A stretch of 64,000 bases of DNA, from the NCBI RefSeq assembly GCF_020447265.1, contig NZ_JAJADR010000004.1:1-64000 (forward strand), read 5' to 3'. Position 1 is the stretch's first letter. Every line of letters starts with the position of its first letter. This document shows positions 24,282 through 33,542 of this stretch, in pieces. The DNA is from Hymenobacter lucidus. GTDB lineage: Bacteria; Bacteroidota; Bacteroidia; Cytophagales; Hymenobacteraceae. The notes under the pieces are model-generated. The model ran no database searches. It was given only the letters and a program-made list of their open reading frames with translations, and had not been told where the DNA came from. A program made the translations under genes and the position numbers.

Positions 24282-26033
24282 ATGAGTTCTTTCTCCAATC
24301 TGTTTCGCCGCAAGGACATCGGCGCTATTCTGCAAAACCCGCCGGCCGACGTAGAGGGCCACGCCCACGGTGGCCTGGAGCGTAACCTGACGGTGCGCGA
24401 CCTTACCGCCCTGGGCATTGCCGCCGTTATCGGGGCTGGCATTTTCAGCACCATCGGCAATGCCTCCCACGACGGCGGCCCGGCCGTGTCGCTGCTGTTT
24501 GTCTTCACCGCCATTGCCTGCGCCTTTTCGGCCTTATGCTACGCGCAGTTTGCGGCTACCATTCCCATCAGCGGCTCGGCCTACACCTACGCCTATGCCT
24601 CTTTCGGGGAGCTCACGGCCTGGATTATTGGCTGGGCCCTCATCATGGAATATGCCGTGGGCAACATCGTGGTGGCCATTTCCTGGTCCGACTACTTTAC
24701 CGGGCTCATGGAGGGCGTGGGGCTAAAAATACCGACCTACCTCACTATGGGCACCCAAAGCGCCTACAAGGGCTACCACGAAGTGCTGGAGCTGATGCTG
24801 GCCAACAAGCCCCTGGCCGACGTGGCCCCGGCTACGATGGAAGCCTACAAAACCTGGAACTCGGCCCCGGTGCTCTTCGGCGACTTCCACCTCGTCTGCG
24901 ACCTGCCCGCCTTCCTCATCACCGTCCTGATTACGGCTGTGGTGTACGTGGGCATCAAGGAATCCAAAACGGCCAGCAACCTGCTTGTGCTGCTCAAGCT
25001 GATTGTGGTAGCGGTGGTTATTGCCGTGGGCGTGTTTTATGTGAATCCGGCCAACTGGAGCCCATTTGCTCCCAACGGTGTGGCCGGGGTGCTCAAGGGC
25101 GTGTCGGCGGTGTTCTTCGCCTACATCGGCTTCGATGCCATTTCGACCACGGCCGAGGAGTGCAAAAACCCTCAGCGCGACTTGCCTCGGGCCATGATTT
25201 ACGCCCTCATTATCTGCACTGTGCTCTACGTCATTATCACGCTGGTACTCACCGGCATGGTATCGTATAAGGAGCTGGGTGTGGGCGACCCGCTGGCTTT
25301 CGTGTTCCAGAAAGTAGGCCTGCCCCAGCTGGCGGGCGTGGTAGCCGTGAGTGCCATTTTTGCCATGGCCTCGGTGCTGCTCGTGTTCCAGATCGGCCAG
25401 CCCCGCATCTGGATGAGCATGAGCCGCGACGGTCTGCTGCCCCCCATTTTCGCCCGGGTACACCCCAAGTTTCATACGCCTTCGTTCAGCACCATCGTCA
25501 CGGGCTTCTTCGTGGGCGTGCCGGCCTTGCTGCTGAACATGGACTTGGTAATCGACCTGACCTCCATCGGTACTCTGTTTGCCTTTGCTCTGGTGTGCGG
25601 CGGCATCCTGATTATCGACCCGCACGGCACTTCCGATGCCCGCTTTAAGGTGCCCTACATCAACGGCCAGTTTTTGCTGCCCATCATTATGCTGGTCGGC
25701 ATCGGGCTGCTCTTTCTCTATAACGGCGCCGCCGTGGGCGAAATGGGCCGTATCGTGGGCGGTGGCGATGGTGTCGAGGGCTTCAAGCACTACATTCCAA
25801 TGCTGGTGTTTTTCGGCTTCTGCATCTACCTCACCATTGCCTCGGTGCGCCGCCGCCTCTCGCTGCTGCCCACCCTGGGCCTGCTCACCAACCTCTACCT
25901 GATGACCCAGCTGGGTATCAACAACTGGCTGCTGTTCTTCGGTTGGCTGGTGCTGGGTCTGGCTTTGTACTTTAACTACGGCTACAAGCACAGCAAGCTG
26001 AACGCCGGCAATACGGCCAATACGCCGCGCTAA
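24282..26033 (+). CDS. APC-superfamily (cationic amino acid type) permease
   Basis: This inner-membrane transporter of 583 residues has about 12-14 hydrophobic segments. The N-terminal consensus LTALGIAAVIGAGIFSTIGN and the helix 6-8 region FAYIGFDAISTTAEECKNPQRDLPRAMI are typical of the cationic amino-acid transporter branch. It probably imports an amino acid by proton coupling; specificity cannot be read. The gene stands alone, with an imperfect hairpin after it. Confidence 0.9.
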   Translation: MSSFSNLFRRKDIGAILQNPPADVEGHAHGGLERNLTVRDLTALGIAAVIGAGIFSTIGNASHDGGPAVSLLFVFTAIACAFSALCYAQFAATIPISGSAYTYAYASFGELTAWIIGWALIMEYAVGNIVVAISWSDYFTGLMEGVGLKIPTYLTMGTQSAYKGYHEVLELMLANKPLADVAPATMEAYKTWNSAPVLFGDFHLVCDLPAFLITVLITAVVYVGIKESKTASNLLVLLKLIVVAVVIAVGVFYVNPANWSPFAPNGVAGVLKGVSAVFFAYIGFDAISTTAEECKNPQRDLPRAMIYALIICTVLYVIITLVLTGMVSYKELGVGDPLAFVFQKVGLPQLAGVVAVSAIFAMASVLLVFQIGQPRIWMSMSRDGLLPPIFARVHPKFHTPSFSTIVTGFFVGVPALLLNMDLVIDLTSIGTLFAFALVCGGILIIDPHGTSDARFKVPYINGQFLLPIIMLVGIGLLFLYNGAAVGEMGRIVGGGDGVEGFKHYIPMLVFFGFCIYLTIASVRRRLSLLPTLGLLTNLYLMTQLGINNWLLFFGWLVLGLALYFNYGYKHSKLNAGNTANTPR

Positions 26034-26051
26034 AGACCGACAAAAAGTAGT

Positions 26052-26118
26052 GCGGGCTTTGTCCGGTGGAGCTGTAACCGAGTACTTTGGTTAGCTAAGC
26101 TCCCCGGGCAAAGCCCGC
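26052..26118 (+). terminator. Imperfect stem-loop between permease and helicase
   Basis: Bases 26052-26073 (GCGGGCTTTGTCCGG...) pair imperfectly with 26098-26118 (...CGGGCAAAGCCCGC), with a nested GTAACC/GGTTAGC. It has no strong T tail. It may end the permease transcript. Confidence 0.5.
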
Positions 26119-26148
26119 TTCGCGTTTACGACTATCCGATTCTGCTCT

Positions 26149-29100
26149 ATGGAAATTACTCCGGTTTCGCCATCTGCCACCCTGCTTGCCCGCCTACACG
26201 CCTCCCGCGAGGAGCTGCTCGACCTGGGCCTGCGCAACCCGCTGCTGAACTTCCGGCCTTCCCCGGCCCGCGGCGTGGTCGTGACGCAGGAGCAGTCGGC
26301 GGCCGTGTATGAGGTGCTGGTACGCCAGGGCAAACCCATGTATTTCCTGGCTGCCCCCGAGGCGAAAAAGCTGGTGGCAACGCCGCTATTTGAGTCCGTA
26401 ACTACTGCCGCCATTCTCCCCGAACCGTCTGGTTCTCTCCCGCCACTGTCGGACTCTGCGGCTCAAGTAGATGCGAGGGGGGAGGCACCCGAAACTGCGC
26501 AGCTCGAGGAAACCTCCAATCTGCTGCCGGGCCTTTCGGAAGCTGAGCGCCACAGCCTGCTCACCGATAACAAGCTGCAAACTGCCGAGCCTTTAGCTAA
26601 GCTCGAAGCCCGCTTGCTCAACACTTATTACACGGCCCGCACCAGTTTGGAAGAGCAGGGTGTAAACATCCTGTATCTGGCGCTGGGTCAGCTTACGTGG
26701 TATGAGGCCGAGAGCAGCCAGGAGCCGCGCCAAGCCCCACTGCTGCTGGTGCCCGTGCTGCTGGAGCGGGGCACAGCCGCCGAGCGGTTTAAGCTGCGCC
26801 ATACCGGGGCTGAAATCGAGGGCAACCTGAGCTTGCAGGCCAAGCTGCGGGCCAGCTTCGGGGTGAGTCTGCCTCTGCCTGAGGTGGAGGAAGAGTTGCG
26901 CGTAGCCGACTACTTTGGAGCCGTAGCGCAGGCCGTGGCAGGCCTTGCGCGCTGGCAGGTAGCGCCCGACAGCATTGCTCTGGGCTTCTTTTCCTTCGGC
27001 AAGTTTCTGCTCTACCGCGACCTGGACCCGGCCACCTGGCCCATCGAAAACGGCCTACTGGAGCACCCCGCCATTGCTGCCCTGCTCGGCACCGATACCG
27101 GCTTCTCGGACGCGGCTCCTACCATCGGCGACACGGCTTTTCTCGACACCGAAAGCCCCGCGCAAGAGCTACACCAAGTGCTCGATGCCGATTCGTCGCA
27201 ATTGCTGGCGTTGCTGGCCGTGCAGGAAGGCCGCAACCTCGTTATCCAGGGTCCGCCCGGCACGGGCAAGTCCCAGACCATTGCCAATTTGCTGGCCGAG
27301 GCCATTGGGGCGGGCAAGAAGGTGCTGTTTGTGGCCGAGAAGATGGCGGCTTTGGAAGTAGTGCAGCGCCGCCTCGAAAACCTGGGCCTGGGCGCGGCCT
27401 GCCTGGAATTGCACAGCCACAAAGCCAACAAAAAAGCCCTGCACGACGAGCTGAAGCAGACGCTCAGCCTGGGCCGCCCGGCCGCCGCCCCCGCCGTAGC
27501 CGACCAGATGGCCCAGCTGCCCCGCTACCGCCAAGCCCTGAACGACTACGCCCTGGCCGTGAATGCCCCTATCGGCCGCAGCCGCCTTACCGCCCAGCAG
27601 GTGGTGGGTGAGCTGCTGCGCCTGAACGAGGAACGCGGTGCGGTAGAGTTGCCCCGCCTGGCCATTACCCGGCTAGCCGACTGGACCGACGCCGACGCGG
27701 CTCATGCCGAAGCCCAGGCCGCCCGCTTGCAAGCCACGCTGCAGAAAATCGGCAAGCCGAAAAGCCTGCTCTTTTGGGGCAGTGAGCTGACCGTGCTGTT
27801 GCCTGCCGACCAGGAGGCCCTAACCCAGCGGCTGCGCGAAGCCCCAACCACCGTGGCTGCCCTGCAAGCCGCTGCCGACACCTTGGCCCACCTGCTCGGC
27901 CTGCCCGCTCCCCCCGAACGAGCCGCCGCCGAAGCCCTGCTGCCCGCCGCCCGCCACGCCCAGCTAGCCCCGCCGCTAGCCGGTATGGCCGTTGCCGATG
28001 CAGTCTGGAGCCATTCGGCCGGCCGCATTGGCGAGCTGCTAAACACCGGGACCAGCTACACGGCTTTGCACCAGCAATATGATGCCGTGCTGCTGCCCGA
28101 AGCCTGGAGCCAGCAGCTGCTGGCCGAGCGCGCGGCCGTGCTTTCTTACGGCGAGAAGTGGTGGAAATTTCTCAACGGCGACTACCGGCGGGCTAAAAAG
28201 CGGCTGCAAAGCCTTTGGCGCGGACCCTTGCCCGACGAGGCGTCAGCCATTTTACCTGTCATTGATGCCATCCACGAAGCCGGCCGCCACGCCCAGGCAG
28301 TGCAGGAAGCCGAGGCCTGGGCCGGCCGGCTGCTGGGCCCCGCCTGGCAAGGCCTGCGCTCCGACTGGCCCCAGCTGCGCAAAGCCACCGACTACCTTAC
28401 CCTGACTCACCAGCGCGTAGCCCAGCGCCAGTTGCCCGCCGAATTGCTGCCCTACCTAAGCAACGCACCTAGTACGGCGGCAATAGGGGCTCCGCTGGCC
28501 GCTCTGGAAACAGCGCTGACTCGGCACCGCGCCGCCGTGCAGGCCGTAGCCGAGGCGTTACAGCTTAATGAAGCCCGCCGCTTTGGCCCCGAAGGCCGGC
28601 TGGAATTTCAACCTTTTACCACGCAACAGGAAATTCTAGCGGCTTGGCTGGCTGATGTGCCGGCCCTGCGCCTGACCACGGAATGGAACAACGTGGCCGC
28701 CGTAACGGCTGAAAACCTGCCCGAGCTGCTGCTGTTGGCCGAAACCTGGGAGCCGGCGGCCCACCACCTGGCCGCCGCCGTGCGCCAGACGTGGCTGGAG
28801 TTTCTGCAGAGGCAAGCCTACGCCCAGCACCCGGCGTTGCGGCAGTTTGAGCGGGCCAGTCACGAGGAAACGGCGGCGCGCTTCCGGGAAGCCGACGAAG
28901 ACTCGCTCTACCACCGGGTGCGGGCTATGCAGCAGCATTTCAGTCAATTGCCCAATGCCCAGGCCAGCGGGCAGATGCTGCTGCTGCGCAACGAGTTTGC
29001 CAAGAAAACCCGCCATTTGCCTTTGCGCAAGCTTATGCAGCAGGCCGGCCGCGCCATCCAGGCCATCAAGCCCGTATTTATGATGTCGCCGCTGTCGGTG

Positions 29101-31002
29101 GCCAGCTACCTGCCGCCGGGTGCCGTCGAATTCGATTTGGTGGTGTTCGACGAAGCCTCGCAGGTGAAGCCCGTCGATGCACTGGGCGCCATTGCCCGCG
29201 GCCGGCAGCTGGTGGTAGTCGGCGACTCGAAGCAGCTGCCGCCCACTTCCTTTTTCGACTCCCTGACCGGGGCGGGGGAGGAGGCCGACGAGGAAAACGT
29301 GACGGCCGATATTCAAAGCATTCTGGAGCTGTGCAAGGCCCGGCAGATGCCCGAGCGGATGCTGCGCTGGCACTACCGCAGCTTGCATCAGTCGCTCATT
29401 GCCGCTTCCAACCACTTATTCTACGACGATAAGCTGGTCATTTTTCCGAGTCCTGGCGGGCAGGGACAAATGGGCTTGGTATACCACCACCTGCCCGGTA
29501 CGCACTACGAGCGGGGCACCACCCGTACCAATCCGCTCGAAGCCGGAGCCGTGGCCCAGGCTGTGTTGCACCACGCCCGCACTACGCCCCGGCTCACGCT
29601 GGGCGTGGTGGCTTTTAGCATGGCCCAGCGTCAGGCCATTGAGGATGCGCTGGAAAAGCTGCGCCGCCAGCACCCCGAAACCGAGGAGTTTTTCAACCGC
29701 CACGCCCACGAGCCATTCTTCGTGAAAAACCTGGAAAACGTGCAGGGCGACGAGCGGGACGTGATTCTGATTAGCATCGGCTATGGCCGCACTAAGGATG
29801 GCTACCTGAGCATGAGCTTTGGCCCACTGAACGGGGAGGGCGGCGAGCGGCGGCTCAACGTACTCATTACCCGCGCCAAGCAGCGCTGCGAAGTCTTTAC
29901 CAACCTCACCGCCGACGACCTCGACCTCACGCGTACCAAAGCCAAGGGCGTGGCGGCGCTCAAAACCTTCCTCAACTTCGCCCAGCGCGGAGTGCTCAAC
30001 CAAAACCAGGAAACCAGCCGGGCCATGGAGTCGCCGTTTGAGGAAGCCGTGCACCGCGCCCTCACCGCCCGCGACTACCTCGTGCGCCCCCAGGTTGGCT
30101 CCCAGGGCTTCTACATCGACCTAGCTGTTGTGGACCCCGACCAGCCGGGGCGCTACGTGCTGGGCATTGAGTGCGACGGGGCCATGTACCACAGCGCCCG
30201 CTCGGCCCGCGACCGGGACAGGCTGCGCCAGCAGGTGCTCGAAAACGTGGGCTGGAAACTGCACCGCATCTGGAGCACCGACTGGTTTCGGGACCCGCAG
30301 CGCGAAACCGAGCGGGCGGTGCAGGCCATTGAAGAAGCCCGCCGCCTTGCTGCTCTCGATGAGACTGAGGAAGTGGAAGAAGCAGTGGAAACGGTGGAAA
30401 TGCCGGCCGGTATCACGCGGGAAGACGCTCCGAGCGGCCCGGTAGCCTTGGCCGAGCCGTACCAATTGGCTCAGCTGCCCGCCGCCGCCCGGCAGCAGGA
30501 AGTGCATCAGCACCCAATGGGGCGGCTGGCGGGCTGGGTAGCGCAGGTGGTGGCCATCGAAAGCCCGGTGCATATTGATGAGGTGACGCGCCGCATTGCC
30601 TTGGCGACTGGTGCCACGCAGGTGGGGGTGCGCATCCGCAAAAGCGTGGCCGATGCCGTGCGGCTGGCCGGCAACCTGCGCCACATTCGGCCGGAAGGTG
30701 CGTTTCTGTGGGCGCCGACGATGACGGCCGCCACCGTGCCGCTGCGCGACCGAAGCACCCTGCCGGCTGCCTCGCGCAAGCTGCATTTTGTGGCCCCCGA
30801 GGAAGTAGCCAAAGCCATTCTGACCATCGTGCAGCACAGCTTTGCCCTGGAACGGGCTGCCGTGGTGCTACCCACGGCCCGGCTGCTGGGCTTTGCCCGG
30901 CCCGGCGAGGAAATGCGTCAGCAGATCGACGCGGCTGTGCAGGCGCTGGTGGAGCAAGGCGCCGTGCTGGAAACCAACGGAGTGCTGCAGCCAGTAGGGT
31001 AA
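26149..31002 (+). CDS. DUF4011-type SF1 helicase with Vsr-like nuclease domain
   Basis: This cytoplasmic protein of 1617 residues starts with a DUF4011-like region (LLDLGLRNPLLNFR near residue 25). Walker A is GPPGTGKS (368-375), then a long insertion, then the DEAD-like box FDEAS (1000-1004), SF1 motifs (VVVGDSKQLPPTSFF, LNVLITRAKQRCEVF) and a Vsr/PD-(D/E)xK-type domain (about 1293-1385; FYIDLAVV, GIECDGAMYHS). A DUF3320-like C-terminus follows. Related DUF4011-helicase-Vsr proteins have been reported as single-gene anti-phage candidates; the role is inferred from that architecture. Its GC-rich codons match the neighbours. No partner gene is seen. Confidence 0.9.
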   Translation: MEITPVSPSATLLARLHASREELLDLGLRNPLLNFRPSPARGVVVTQEQSAAVYEVLVRQGKPMYFLAAPEAKKLVATPLFESVTTAAILPEPSGSLPPLSDSAAQVDARGEAPETAQLEETSNLLPGLSEAERHSLLTDNKLQTAEPLAKLEARLLNTYYTARTSLEEQGVNILYLALGQLTWYEAESSQEPRQAPLLLVPVLLERGTAAERFKLRHTGAEIEGNLSLQAKLRASFGVSLPLPEVEEELRVADYFGAVAQAVAGLARWQVAPDSIALGFFSFGKFLLYRDLDPATWPIENGLLEHPAIAALLGTDTGFSDAAPTIGDTAFLDTESPAQELHQVLDADSSQLLALLAVQEGRNLVIQGPPGTGKSQTIANLLAEAIGAGKKVLFVAEKMAALEVVQRRLENLGLGAACLELHSHKANKKALHDELKQTLSLGRPAAAPAVADQMAQLPRYRQALNDYALAVNAPIGRSRLTAQQVVGELLRLNEERGAVELPRLAITRLADWTDADAAHAEAQAARLQATLQKIGKPKSLLFWGSELTVLLPADQEALTQRLREAPTTVAALQAAADTLAHLLGLPAPPERAAAEALLPAARHAQLAPPLAGMAVADAVWSHSAGRIGELLNTGTSYTALHQQYDAVLLPEAWSQQLLAERAAVLSYGEKWWKFLNGDYRRAKKRLQSLWRGPLPDEASAILPVIDAIHEAGRHAQAVQEAEAWAGRLLGPAWQGLRSDWPQLRKATDYLTLTHQRVAQRQLPAELLPYLSNAPSTAAIGAPLAALETALTRHRAAVQAVAEALQLNEARRFGPEGRLEFQPFTTQQEILAAWLADVPALRLTTEWNNVAAVTAENLPELLLLAETWEPAAHHLAAAVRQTWLEFLQRQAYAQHPALRQFERASHEETAARFREADEDSLYHRVRAMQQHFSQLPNAQASGQMLLLRNEFAKKTRHLPLRKLMQQAGRAIQAIKPVFMMSPLSVASYLPPGAVEFDLVVFDEASQVKPVDALGAIARGRQLVVVGDSKQLPPTSFFDSLTGAGEEADEENVTADIQSILELCKARQMPERMLRWHYRSLHQSLIAASNHLFYDDKLVIFPSPGGQGQMGLVYHHLPGTHYERGTTRTNPLEAGAVAQAVLHHARTTPRLTLGVVAFSMAQRQAIEDALEKLRRQHPETEEFFNRHAHEPFFVKNLENVQGDERDVILISIGYGRTKDGYLSMSFGPLNGEGGERRLNVLITRAKQRCEVFTNLTADDLDLTRTKAKGVAALKTFLNFAQRGVLNQNQETSRAMESPFEEAVHRALTARDYLVRPQVGSQGFYIDLAVVDPDQPGRYVLGIECDGAMYHSARSARDRDRLRQQVLENVGWKLHRIWSTDWFRDPQRETERAVQAIEEARRLAALDETEEVEEAVETVEMPAGITREDAPSGPVALAEPYQLAQLPAAARQQEVHQHPMGRLAGWVAQVVAIESPVHIDEVTRRIALATGATQVGVRIRKSVADAVRLAGNLRHIRPEGAFLWAPTMTAATVPLRDRSTLPAASRKLHFVAPEEVAKAILTIVQHSFALERAAVVLPTARLLGFARPGEEMRQQIDAAVQALVEQGAVLETNGVLQPVG

Positions 31003-31006
31003 GAAG

Positions 31007-31638
31007 ATGCCGCCCGAACTCACTGCTGAACAGCTGCTGGCTGCCAGCGAAACTCTATTCGTGACCTTCCGGCTGGCCGGCTCCGTACCGGCGCGGGTGT
31101 TTCGGGAGCTGCACCGGTAGCGGCAGGTAACCCAGGAAACAGCCCGTACTTTAACTGATGCTGCCGCTTTTTCAGCCGCGCGTCGGCGGGCAGAAAAGAC
31201 GTTTTTTGCGGGCTTTGATACTTTGTTGGATGCAGCCAGCGTGGGGCCGATGTGGCTGGAGAAGGAGAAAATAGCCGACATCGTGGCCGCCGAGCTGCTG
31301 GTGCTGGAGAAGTTTGGGTTTCAAGTGTTGTGTTTCGCACTGCTGCCCGCCGGCAAGTGCATGCCGTGCTGCACTTGCCGGCGGGCAGCAGCGTCTCATT
31401 TTACAACGCTCTGCAACTGCTGCACCAGCGCACTACCGCGCAGCGTCGGCGAGTATTACGGGCCGCGCTGCCGTGGGAAGCCGATTTCTGGCAAACCGGC
31501 AGTTACGACTACGTCGTACATGATGCCGCCGAGCTGCTGCGCCTCGTGGCCTATGTGCGCGGCAACGCCGAACGGTGCGGCAAAACCGGCCGCTGGCTCA
31601 ACTGGCCCTATTGCTACCTAGCCCCGGCTTTTGCCTGA
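31007..31638 (+). pseudogene. Broken RAYT-type (IS200-like Y1) transposase
   Basis: Joined across frames, the translation reads as a REP-associated tyrosine transposase: LFVTFRLAGSVPARVFREL, then FFAGFDTLLDAASVGPMWL, then VHAVLHLPAGSS, then FWQTGSYDYVVHDAAELLR and AYVRGNAERCG. There is an in-frame TAG at 31118-31120 and a frame change near 31340-31361. The expected PNHVH catalytic motif is replaced by unrelated sequence at the same place. The pseudogene starts 4 bases after the helicase stop. It cannot make an active enzyme. Confidence 0.85.
31340..31391. repeat. 22-bp perfect inverted repeat inside the RAYT pseudogene
   Basis: Bases 31340-31361 are the exact reverse complement of 31370-31391, separated by 8 bases. 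The right arm encodes the conserved LHLPAGSS region. The left arm sits where the HUH motif should be, so it looks like an inverted copy of the right arm. Confidence 0.9.
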
Positions 31639-31680
31639 TGGCTAGCGAAGATGGCTGCAACAAAACGATACCCAAGCCTC

Positions 31681-32658
31681 ATGCTACGTCTTCCGCTGGC
31701 CGTTTTCCTCCTGCTACAGCTCCTGCAACTCAGCTCTGCGGCCGCCCAAACTGCCGACAGCCTCAGTACCGACCGGCTCATCAGCTACACTTTCGCCAAC
31801 GACGCCTTTTTTCGTACCGATTACTATTTCACCCAGGGCATGACGCTGAACGTGGTGCTGCCGGTATTTAGTAAGTCGCCGGTGAATAGGCTGCTGCTGC
31901 CGGGCCCAGCCGGCAGCGTACTTCACCACGGCGTGAAGCTGTTCTACGACGGCTTTACGCCCCTGCGCATCCAGGACGACACCATCCGGCGCGGCGACCG
32001 GCCCTACGCGTCCTACATCTACGCCACGCTCTACCGCACTGCCACCAGTGCCGCCCGCCACCGCCGCCTAACTTCGGGGCTGAGTCTGGGCTTTATCGGG
32101 CCGGCAGCCGGGGCCAAAGGCTTCCAGACCAAGGTGCACGAGCTCATCGACGCCCCCACGCCCCGCGGCTGGGACTACCAGATTCGCAACGACTTGGTGC
32201 TGGGCTACGAGGCCACGTTGGAGCAGCGGCTGGCTGCCGTCGGCAAAGTCGGGGAGCTGATCGGGCAGGCCCAGGCTGCCGTGGGCACACTCAACACGTT
32301 TGCCGGTACTGGTCTGCTGCTGCGCGTGGGCAAAATGAACCCGTATTTCCAGAATCTGGGGCTGGCCTCGCGGGCCAACCGGGCCGGCTTGCAGCAGTTG
32401 CAGCTGTATGCCACCGGGCAGGCCGAGGCGCGGGTGGTGGGCTATAACGCCACTATGCAGGGCGGACTTTTCAACCGCCGCAACCCTTACACGCTACCGG
32501 CCTCGGCTATAAAGCGCGTCGTGGCTCAGGGTACTGCCAGCGTCGTGGCCGCGTATGGCGGCGTGAGCTTCCGCACCTCGGCCACCTGGATTACGCCCGA
32601 GTTCCGGGGTAGCCGCTCACACGCCTGGGTGCAGTTTGGGCTGGGCATGGCGTTGTAG
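31681..32658 (+). CDS. LpxR-family lipid A deacylase-like outer-membrane protein
   Basis: This protein of 325 residues has a signal peptide (MLRLPLAVFLLLQLLQLSSAAAQ). It has the family (DUF2219) pattern: DRLISYTFANDAFFRTDYYFTQGM, GDRPYASYIYATLY, LGFIGPAAGAKGFQTKVHEL and GWDYQIRNDLVLGYE. LpxR enzymes remove the 3' acyl chains of lipid A at the outer membrane. Activity is inferred, and many Bacteroidota homologues are uncharacterised. ATG 31681 is chosen over 31651 because it begins the signal peptide. It is convergent with the next gene, only 15 bases apart. Confidence 0.82.
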   Translation: MLRLPLAVFLLLQLLQLSSAAAQTADSLSTDRLISYTFANDAFFRTDYYFTQGMTLNVVLPVFSKSPVNRLLLPGPAGSVLHHGVKLFYDGFTPLRIQDDTIRRGDRPYASYIYATLYRTATSAARHRRLTSGLSLGFIGPAAGAKGFQTKVHELIDAPTPRGWDYQIRNDLVLGYEATLEQRLAAVGKVGELIGQAQAAVGTLNTFAGTGLLLRVGKMNPYFQNLGLASRANRAGLQQLQLYATGQAEARVVGYNATMQGGLFNRRNPYTLPASAIKRVVAQGTASVVAAYGGVSFRTSATWITPEFRGSRSHAWVQFGLGMAL

Positions 32659-32673
32659 GCGGGGGCAGGTTAC

Positions 32674-33435
32674 TTAAAAAAAGTAGGTGCCCGTCAGCTG
32701 CGCCATCCGGTTGTAGCCGCTCTGCTCGTCGTAGCCTTCTGCATTGCTGTAGTAGAGGTTTACGAGCCCAAGGCCGATGCCCGCCTGCACCTGGAACGGG
32801 CCGCGCCGGTAGCCCACTCCCGCGTTGAAGCCGGCATCAAAACGCCGCGAGTAGAACTCCCGGATAGATAAACCGCCACCGCCGGCCGGGGTATTGTCCA
32901 GACCGTAGGTGATTTCGGCCTTGAAGCGAGTGGGCGGCACCGTGCCCTGGCTGGGGTCGGTGGTAGTATTGTCGATAACGGTTTTGACCTGCCCGCCTAC
33001 GCCTACCGCCGCATAGGGGCCGGCAAAGAGCTGCAGGCCCGTGGTGCCCGGCAGGGTATATACTACGTTCAGGGGCAGCTCCAGCCAGTGGTAGCGGGCC
33101 TTGCTGTGGCCTTCCCGCCGGACTTCGTAACCCGAAGTCCCATCGACAATGGTCGTCACCCCGTCGATATCCGTGCCCTTCTGCGAAAACACCAGGGCCG
33201 GCTGAAACGCAACATTGCCGCGGGCCACTTCCATCACCACGCCTAGTTGCCCCGCAAAAACCGGCGACTTGCTGTAGGTTCCGGAGGCATTGGCTACGGC
33301 ATATTGCTGCGGGCCTTTTTCGGTGGTAGTAGCCAGGTTGCCGCCCACCCGCACCCCGAAGCGGTAGGTCGTTTGGGCCGAGGCAGTGGTGGCGGTAAAT
33401 AAGAAAGCTGCCAGAATAGCGGAAGACTTGCGCAT
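32674..33435 (-). CDS. PorT-type outer-membrane beta-barrel protein
   Basis: This protein of 253 residues has a signal peptide (MRKSSAILAAFLFTATTASAQ). Alternating strands and a terminal aromatic (QLTGTYFF) are typical of outer-membrane barrels. Glycine- and aromatic-rich strands such as FRFGVRVGGNLATTT-like starts and GLQLFAGPYAAVGVGGQV fit the PorT-like (outer membrane beta-barrel) family common in Bacteroidota. No substrate or role can be given from the sequence. Confidence 0.78.
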   Translation of the reverse strand: MRKSSAILAAFLFTATTASAQTTYRFGVRVGGNLATTTEKGPQQYAVANASGTYSKSPVFAGQLGVVMEVARGNVAFQPALVFSQKGTDIDGVTTIVDGTSGYEVRREGHSKARYHWLELPLNVVYTLPGTTGLQLFAGPYAAVGVGGQVKTVIDNTTTDPSQGTVPPTRFKAEITYGLDNTPAGGGGLSIREFYSRRFDAGFNAGVGYRRGPFQVQAGIGLGLVNLYYSNAEGYDEQSGYNRMAQLTGTYFF

Positions 33436-33542
33436 AATGGAAGATGCTGGAAAATAAGGCGACGCTTACGAGGTAAATCCTGCTCGTTTGCTGAATAGAG
33501 CACGAAAGCTAAACCATATGTTGCAAAGCCGGAAGCTTGCCT

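Noticed and set aside
24723..25991. 422-codon open frame on the minus strand opposite the permease
   Set aside because: Its product is a His/Gln/Gly-rich low-complexity sequence without domains. It is the antisense shadow of a well-supported transporter in GC-rich DNA.
26149..31002. Restriction-modification system
   Set aside because: The helicase and nuclease-like domains might suggest type I or III restriction, but no methyltransferase or specificity subunit occurs nearby.
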